Below, piece by piece: positions 5,349 to 8,772 of a stretch of DNA of 8,772 bases; position 1 is the stretch's first letter, and each line of letters opens with the position of its first letter. The translations under genes were made by a program, and so were the position numbers. Source of the DNA: an uncultured Bilophila sp. Lineage in GTDB: Bacteria; Desulfobacterota; Desulfovibrionia; Desulfovibrionales; Desulfovibrionaceae. Location of the stretch: positions 1-8,772 of the forward strand of contig CABKMN010000098.1 of assembly GCA_902373525.1 (NCBI GenBank). The letters run 5' to 3'. Below the pieces are notes generated by a model. The model had not been told where the DNA came from, did not search any database, and saw only the letters and a program-made list of their open reading frames with translations.

Positions 5349-5849
5349 TTATTCGCCTGCCGGGCCTTCGTCGGGACCGTCGGGCATGACGGTCGCGCCT
5401 GTGGCGGGGCAGCGGCGGGGCTGTTCGACCGGGCATCCGTGGCCTCTGCCCTGGAAGACGTTGATCCCGACTTCCTTGGCGATGCGGTCCACCATGACCT
5501 GCCGTTCCTTGGCGAAGTCGTTGCGGAGGGCCACGAGTTCTTCAGTTGCCTTGCCGATGGCCTTGGGGTCCGGAGTGGGGCTGTCGCCGAGGGTCCGCAG
5601 TTCGATGTACTTGGCGGCGAGCTTGTCGCGCAGGGGTGCGGTCTTGTCGACGAATTCCTTCATGATGGCGTCGTACTGCGCCTTCTTCTCCGGCGTGAGA
5701 GCCTGATAAATGCATTCCTGATACGACCTCTGCCCCCGGTGGAATCCGTGTCCGTCGTGCGGCGCTGCCAGCGCCTGACCGGTCATGACGCCTCCCACCG
5801 TGAGGACGGCGGCGAGTGTTGCGGCGAGAGAGGCTTTGGTGAGGTTCAT
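5349..5849 (-). CDS. zraP: ZraP/Spy-like periplasmic metal-stress chaperone
   Basis: A 166-residue exported protein of the ZraP/CpxP/Spy (periplasmic heavy-metal sensor) group. Residues 1-29 are a signal peptide (MNLTKASLAATLAAVL, then GQALA-AP). The core runs from about 50 to 129, beginning with the family LTPEKKAQYDAI motif (51-62) and forming two long charged helices. Candidate metal ligands flank the core: HDGHGFH (31-37) on one side, GRGHGC (134-139) and C147 on the other, as in zinc-binding ZraP. The Pro/Gly tail is disordered. The ATG at 5849 has AGGAGAC about eight bases upstream. A near-consensus sigma-54 promoter lies 50-66 bp upstream, so expression probably needs an enhancer-binding regulator. 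In E. coli ZraP is a zinc-responsive chaperone that dampens ZraS, which fits the kinase gene nearby. Metal specificity is inferred, and other Spy-like roles are possible. Confidence 0.85.
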   Translation of the reverse strand: MNLTKASLAATLAAVLTVGGVMTGQALAAPHDGHGFHRGQRSYQECIYQALTPEKKAQYDAIMKEFVDKTAPLRDKLAAKYIELRTLGDSPTPDPKAIGKATEELVALRNDFAKERQVMVDRIAKEVGINVFQGRGHGCPVEQPRRCPATGATVMPDGPDEGPAGE

Positions 5850-5898
5850 CTGTTGTCTCCTGAGAGGAAGTATTGTTCGTCACTCTTGCCCTGAGTAT

Positions 5899-5915
5899 AG
5901 CAACCCGCGTGCCAA
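5899..5915 (-). promoter_or_regulatory. Sigma-54 (-24/-12) promoter of the first ZraP-like gene
   Basis: The minus strand reads TTGGCACG-CGGG-TTGCT, matching every defined base of the sigma-54 consensus TTGGCACG-N4-TTGCW, with GG and GC exactly 10 bp apart (5912-5913 and 5900-5901). Transcription would start near 5889, giving a leader of about 40 nt with the AGGAG site. It is correctly placed and oriented for the gene at 5849. Confidence 0.88.
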
Positions 5916-5921
5916 ACATGT

Positions 5922-5934
5922 TAACTAACCGATT
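5922..5934 (-). promoter_or_regulatory. Possible IHF site between enhancer and promoter
   Basis: AATCGGTTAGTTA on the minus strand matches all but one position of the IHF consensus WATCAR-N4-TTR and is followed upstream by an AT-rich tract (5931-5960). It lies between the sigma-54 core and the candidate enhancer, where IHF bends DNA in many sigma-54 promoters. Confidence 0.4.
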
Positions 5935-5990
5935 TTCTATGTAATTATGAATATAACGCCTTCGGTGGAGTACCGGATGGGCCGGAGGTC

Positions 5991-6028
5991 TGTATAAATT
6001 CTGTACAGATGCGTTTGACAGTGTATAA
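5991..6028. promoter_or_regulatory. Candidate enhancer for a sigma-54 activator
   Basis: TGTATAA occurs at 5991-5997 and 6022-6028, 31 bp apart (close to three helical turns). The first copy is half of an imperfect 17-bp dyad TGTATAAATTCTGTACA (5991-6007), overlapping the perfect palindrome TCTGTACAGA (6000-6009). It sits about 100-140 bp upstream of the predicted sigma-54 start, the usual distance for an enhancer-binding protein. Confidence 0.45.
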
Positions 6029-6064
6029 GAATCGCACAGGGAAAACGGGAACGGTTCGGAAGTG

Positions 6065-6106
6065 GCTAAAAACAAGACAGCCATGCCCGGTGAGGAACAT
6101 GGCTGC
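6065..6106 (-). terminator. Terminator of the second ZraP-like gene
   Basis: On the minus strand CAGCCATG (6098-6105) pairs with CATGGCTG (6078-6085) over a 12-nt loop, followed by the T-rich TCTTGTTTTTAG. It starts nine bases after the stop at 6115, separating this gene from the sigma-54-driven gene downstream. Confidence 0.65.
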
Positions 6107-6114
6107 CGTGGAGG

Positions 6115-6735
6115 TTACTCGCTGTCCGGATCGGCGTGCAGCGGTTGTGGGTTCAGGTCCTCTATTTTGGTGCCGCGCACCCGCGTCCCCCAGCCGGGGT
6201 TGAACCCGGCGAGTTGTTCCATGCGGTCGGAGAGGCGCTGAAGTTCCCGGACGGCTTCGTTGCGGATGCGGATGAGCTTGCGTCCGATCATGGCGAGCGC
6301 ATCGGGCGGGGTGTCCGACGCGAAGGAAAGGTTATGAAGTTCCACAAGCGTCTGACGGAGTTGCATGTGGAGGACGGTCAGGTGCGGTTCGGCTTCGCGC
6401 AAGACCGCCAGTGCGGCCTGCTGTTGCTGCGGCGTCAGATCGGCGGGCAGCGGCATGGCGAACAGGCGGCTTTCGAACCGGCTGGTGTTGTGTCCGCTCA
6501 ACGGCGCGAGCGCCGGGCATTTGCCCGGATCGTCCGGCGAAAAGCCGGGGAAGGCTTCGGGGGCCTTGGCGGCGGAGGAGTCGGCGGGGCGCGCCTGATG
6601 CGCCTGCCCGCCGGAAACGCTGGAAGAAGAGCCCGCGTAGGCTTTGGCGGGACTGTTCCAGACCGTCAGCGAAACCCCGAGCACAAGCAGGCGGACCAGA
6701 GGCAGACACGTTCTGGTATCTGTGTAGAGCTGCAT
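6115..6735 (-). CDS. Second, divergent ZraP/Spy-like exported protein
   Basis: A 206-residue exported protein with a hydrophobic N-terminus (LPLVRLLVLGVSLTVW, about 11-26) and probable cleavage after AKAYA (30-34). A Ser/Ala/Pro-rich linker runs to about residue 95. A ZraP/Spy-like helical core then starts with LTPQQQQAALAVL (100-112) and continues through two charged helices to about 177 (IGRKLIRIRNEAVRELQRLSDRMEQL). Unlike the neighbouring 166-residue homologue it lacks the His-rich and Cys-containing flanks, keeping only isolated C73 and H82. It may therefore not bind metal the same way and could act as chaperone or kinase modulator. The two are distant paralogues, not a recent duplication. 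The ATG at 6735 has AAGGGG six bases upstream. A sigma-54 promoter match lies at 6861-6876, giving a long leader of about 115 nt. The gene is divergent from the histidine kinase. The family call is moderately sure; the function is inferred. Confidence 0.75.
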   Translation of the reverse strand: MQLYTDTRTCLPLVRLLVLGVSLTVWNSPAKAYAGSSSSVSGGQAHQARPADSSAAKAPEAFPGFSPDDPGKCPALAPLSGHNTSRFESRLFAMPLPADLTPQQQQAALAVLREAEPHLTVLHMQLRQTLVELHNLSFASDTPPDALAMIGRKLIRIRNEAVRELQRLSDRMEQLAGFNPGWGTRVRGTKIEDLNPQPLHADPDSE

Positions 6736-6826
6736 GAAACCCCTTTTGCTTTGGGTGGTAACGAATCGGAAGTATGGTATGGGCGGGAAGGCGTTCCGGC
6801 CCGGGTCTTCTCAATAACCTGTACGT

Positions 6827-6842
6827 GAGCCCGAAAGGGCTC
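6827..6842. promoter_or_regulatory. Hairpin in the leader of the second ZraP-like gene
   Basis: GAGCCC-GAAA-GGGCTC on plus (GAGCCC-TTTC-GGGCTC on minus) is a perfect 6-bp inverted repeat. It falls just inside the predicted minus-strand transcript from 6850, and about 100 bp upstream of the predicted kinase start. It could be a leader RNA hairpin or an activator-binding site; no T-run follows. Confidence 0.35.
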
Positions 6843-6860
6843 GTCAATACCCGGAAAATC

Positions 6861-6876
6861 TGCAAAAAACATACCA
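6861..6876 (-). promoter_or_regulatory. Sigma-54 promoter of the second ZraP-like gene
   Basis: The minus strand reads TGGTATG-TTTT-TTGCA, with GG (6874-6875) and GC (6862-6863) exactly 10 bp apart and only two departures from TGGCACG-N4-TTGCA. The T-run before TTGC is typical of efficient sigma-54 sites. Predicted start near 6850. Confidence 0.7.
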
Positions 6877-6884
6877 CGCCCCGG

Positions 6885-6898
6885 AACGGGGTCCCGTT
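6885..6898. promoter_or_regulatory. 14-bp inverted repeat between divergent sigma-54 promoters
   Basis: AACGGG-GT-CCCGTT is a perfect 6-bp inverted repeat with a 2-bp centre. It lies within the 34 bp between the upstream edges of the two opposed sigma-54 cores, close to the midpoint. A protein bound here could affect both promoters. No copy was seen near the promoter at 5899. Confidence 0.35.
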
Positions 6899-6910
6899 GG
6901 AGCCGTTTCT

Positions 6911-6927
6911 TTGGAGCGTTTCTTGCT
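6911..6927 (+). promoter_or_regulatory. Sigma-54 promoter of the histidine kinase gene
   Basis: TTGGAGCG-TTTC-TTGCT keeps GG (6913-6914) and GC (6925-6926) 10 bp apart and departs from TTGGCACG-N4-TTGCT at two bases. Predicted start near 6938, about 34 nt before the ATG at 6972, with GGAAGGG (6957-6963) between. Confidence 0.65.
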
Positions 6928-6971
6928 GGAACGGATGCTTTGTGTCTCCTTTTGCCGGAAGGGTCGTATCC

Positions 6972-8714
6972 ATGCAAACGACAGGACTTTTTACTTCCTC
7001 CCAACAGGCCCGCGTGCGCGGCGGCAGTTCCCTCATGGGTACGCTCGGCGCGGCGTTGGTCTTGGTGTTCGGCGTCGTGCTGGTCACCGGGCTTTCGCTC
7101 GACCGGTCGCAGACCGCGATGGTGCGTTTTCTTGCGGAAAAGGGCGTGGCGTTGATCTCCGCGCTGGAAAGCGGCGTGCGTTCCGGAACCCGTTCGCGGA
7201 CCGGCATCCGCCTGCAATACCTGGTGGAGGAACTGGCGGACCGCCCCGACGTGCGTTTCATCGCCGTCACCATGCCGGACGGCACGATCCTCGCGCACAG
7301 CAACCCCGCGCGCGTGGGCGAACTGCTGTCCACGCAGGGCGGGCGGGAACTCGGGGCGGAAACGATTGCGGTGTTGGGGCCGTCCGAAAAGCCTTCGTGG
7401 GCGATCATGGACATGGAGGGCTCGCGCTCGTTCGTGGTCTTCAAGACGTTCCACCCCAAAATGAAGGGGGGCCGGGCTTCGGACGAGGCGCTGACCACGC
7501 CGCTGCCGTATATTTTTTTGGGGCTGGACCTCGCGCCGCTGGAGATCGCGCAGGCGCAGAACCGCGAGCGCGCCGTCTTTCTCGGAGCCGGGGTGCTGCT
7601 GGCGGGCATGCTGGCCCTGCTCGGGCTGCACGCCGTGGAGCGGGTCCGGGTATCGCGGCGCGGGCAGCGCGTGGCCGAGGCGCTGGCCGAGGAGCTGGCC
7701 GTGGCGCTCCCGGACGGGCTGGTGGTGTTCGACGCCAAGGGCCGGATCACCCGGCTGAACAAGGCGGCCCTCGCGCTGCTCGGCATGGAGCCCCACGCCA
7801 AGGGGCAGGCGTATCAGGGCCGCAAACCGGCCGAAGTCCTGCCCGCGGCGCTGGCGGAACTGGCGGCGAAGCTGTTGCGCGGCCCTCTGCTGGAGGACAC
7901 CGAAGTCGTCCTGCGGCACGGCGAGGAGCAGCGGTTCCTGTCCGTACGCGGCGGGCACGTCAATGAAGGCGGGGAAGGGCGTCTCGGTTCGCTCATGTTC
8001 CTGCGCGATCTGACGGAGGTCCGGCGGCTGGAGGCCGAGGTGCGGCGGCGCGAGAAGCTGGCCGCGGTGGGCAACCTCGCCGCCGGTGTGGCGCACGAAC
8101 TGCGTAATCCGCTGAGTTCCATCAAGGGATACGCCACCTATTTTGGGGGCCGGTTCCCCGAGGGCAGCGCGGACCGTGAGGCCGCGCAGATCATGGTCAA
8201 GGAAGTGGAGCGGCTGAATCGGGCCATCGGCGATCTGATCGGGCTTTCGCGCCCCACGGACATCCGTCCCCGGATGACCGGGATGCGCCGTCTGGTGGAG
8301 GACACGCTCCGCCTCATCGGGCAGGACGCCGCCGGTCGCGGCGTCACCGTCCGGTTGGACGCGCCCGACGAGCTGCCCGATGTGGCCATCGACCCGGACC
8401 GCATGCGTCAGGTGATCCTGAACCTGTGCCTGAACGGGCTTGAAGCCATGCCCGAGGGTGGCGAGCTGTCGCTTTCCCTGCAACCCGAGGGCGACGCTCT
8501 GCGGCTTGAAATCCGGGACACAGGCATGGGCATCGCTCCCGAGGCGTTGCCGCACATTTTCGATCCCTACTTTACCACCAAGGGGCAGGGGACCGGCCTT
8601 GGCCTCGCCACGGTCCACAAGATCGTCGAAGCCCACGGCGGGAGCATTTCCGTCACGTCCGAGCCGGGGCAGGGCGCGGTCTTCCGGTTGCTGCTGCCGC
8701 TGGGGGAGAAATGA
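6972..8714 (+). CDS. ZraS/NtrB-type membrane sensor histidine kinase
   Basis: A 580-residue inner-membrane sensor kinase. TM1 is at about 22-42 (MGTLGAALVLVFGVVLVTG), a periplasmic sensor domain spans about 43-200 (with FIAVTMPDGTILAHS, PAS/Cache-like), and TM2 is at about 202-220. A cytoplasmic PAS domain spans about 237-350 (ALPDGLVVFDAKGRITRLNKAALALLG). The HisKA domain starts near 360 with the phospho-acceptor H375 in AGVAHELRNPLSSIKGYA. The HATPase domain has N484/N488 (NLCLNGLEAM), G1 DTGMGI (516-521), F box FDPYFTTK (530-537) and G2 GTGLGL (540-545). All catalytic motifs are intact. This layout fits kinases that pair with sigma-54 activators, and its promoter and the adjacent ZraP-like genes look sigma-54 dependent, which suggests a ZraS-like role in envelope or metal stress. 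The ATG at 6972 is chosen for GGAAGGG eight bases upstream and because it lies just after the sigma-54 promoter. In-frame codons from 6774 run through both promoters. No response regulator is joined to it; a hairpin follows at once. Confidence 0.9.
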   Translation: MQTTGLFTSSQQARVRGGSSLMGTLGAALVLVFGVVLVTGLSLDRSQTAMVRFLAEKGVALISALESGVRSGTRSRTGIRLQYLVEELADRPDVRFIAVTMPDGTILAHSNPARVGELLSTQGGRELGAETIAVLGPSEKPSWAIMDMEGSRSFVVFKTFHPKMKGGRASDEALTTPLPYIFLGLDLAPLEIAQAQNRERAVFLGAGVLLAGMLALLGLHAVERVRVSRRGQRVAEALAEELAVALPDGLVVFDAKGRITRLNKAALALLGMEPHAKGQAYQGRKPAEVLPAALAELAAKLLRGPLLEDTEVVLRHGEEQRFLSVRGGHVNEGGEGRLGSLMFLRDLTEVRRLEAEVRRREKLAAVGNLAAGVAHELRNPLSSIKGYATYFGGRFPEGSADREAAQIMVKEVERLNRAIGDLIGLSRPTDIRPRMTGMRRLVEDTLRLIGQDAAGRGVTVRLDAPDELPDVAIDPDRMRQVILNLCLNGLEAMPEGGELSLSLQPEGDALRLEIRDTGMGIAPEALPHIFDPYFTTKGQGTGLGLATVHKIVEAHGGSISVTSEPGQGAVFRLLLPLGEK

Positions 8715-8716
8715 AG

Positions 8717-8768
8717 TTGGGAGGGGAGAGGGGGCCCTTCTGGAGAAGGGCCCCCTCTCCCCTCCCAA
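8717..8768 (+). terminator. Long purine-arm hairpin, copy 3 of 3
   Basis: Perfect 25-bp arms (8717-8741 and 8744-8768) around GG, core CCTTCT-GG-AGAAGG, beginning two bases after the kinase stop. The window ends AAACCC directly after it, the mirror image of the GGGTTT at the window start. Confidence 0.75.
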
Positions 8769-8772
8769 ACCC

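Noticed and set aside
6015..6020. TTGACA as a sigma-70 -35 box on plus
   Set aside because: No -10-like hexamer lies 16-18 bp downstream; it falls between the enhancer candidates.
6774..6971. N-terminal extension of the histidine kinase
   Set aside because: It would span both divergent sigma-54 promoters and lacks a Shine-Dalgarno site; the ATG at 6972 has GGAAGGG and precedes a normal TM1.
6666..8768. 700-codon minus-strand frame opposite the histidine kinase
   Set aside because: Antisense shadow with Arg/Pro/Gln-rich composition; it runs through the sigma-54 promoters and the terminal hairpin.
5..8768. The long hairpins as transposon inverted repeats or CRISPR units
   Set aside because: Arms are adjacent rather than flanking a transposase, the copies are thousands of bases apart, and each follows a stop codon.

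Overview
The window is high-GC bacterial chromosome, most likely from a Desulfovibrio-like sulfate reducer (Desulfobacterota, Desulfovibrionaceae). This assignment is inference. It rests on the GC-rich codon use, the rpmH-rnpA-yidD-yidC-jag order, an uncharacterised HEAT-like protein of a type I associate with Desulfovibrio, sigma-54 control of ZraP-like genes, and long purine-arm hairpins after stop codons.

Region 1 (1-3811, minus strand) is the conserved rpmH-rnpA-yidD-yidC-jag operon for ribosomal protein L34, RNase P protein, YidD, the YidC insertase and the KH/R3H protein Jag (KhpB). It is read from a good sigma-70 promoter (TTGACT-N17-TATACG) and ends in a 26-bp perfect hairpin just after jag. 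The genes overlap or nearly abut. The conserved N-terminus of RnpA lies upstream of the first ATG/GTG/TTG in its frame, and an ATT codon is the best start. Jag carries three exact DDxIGNRIE repeats in its linker.

Region 2 (3812-4622, plus strand) is one HEAT-like gene with its own promoter, closed by a second purine-arm hairpin. Region 3 (4623-5345) has no convincing protein gene. It contains two canonical terminators facing outward (minus at 5071-5110, plus at 5276-5304) around a TATATATA box. On the minus strand it looks like a small RNA gene of about 165 nt with three identical CCUCCUCC anti-Shine-Dalgarno motifs, one of them in the terminator loop.

Region 4 (5349-8768) is a periplasmic stress-sensing locus resembling E. 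coli ZraPSR. Two different exported ZraP/Spy-like proteins are on the minus strand and a ZraS/NtrB-type membrane histidine kinase is divergent on the plus strand. I find three sigma-54 (-24/-12) promoter matches, one before each gene. The first has an IHF-like site and repeated TGTATAA elements upstream, the layout expected for enhancer-dependent transcription. The expected ZraR-type regulator is not in the window, and the kinase gene is closed by its own hairpin, so the regulator is encoded elsewhere or in a separate unit. The window starts and ends in copies of the same hairpin family.
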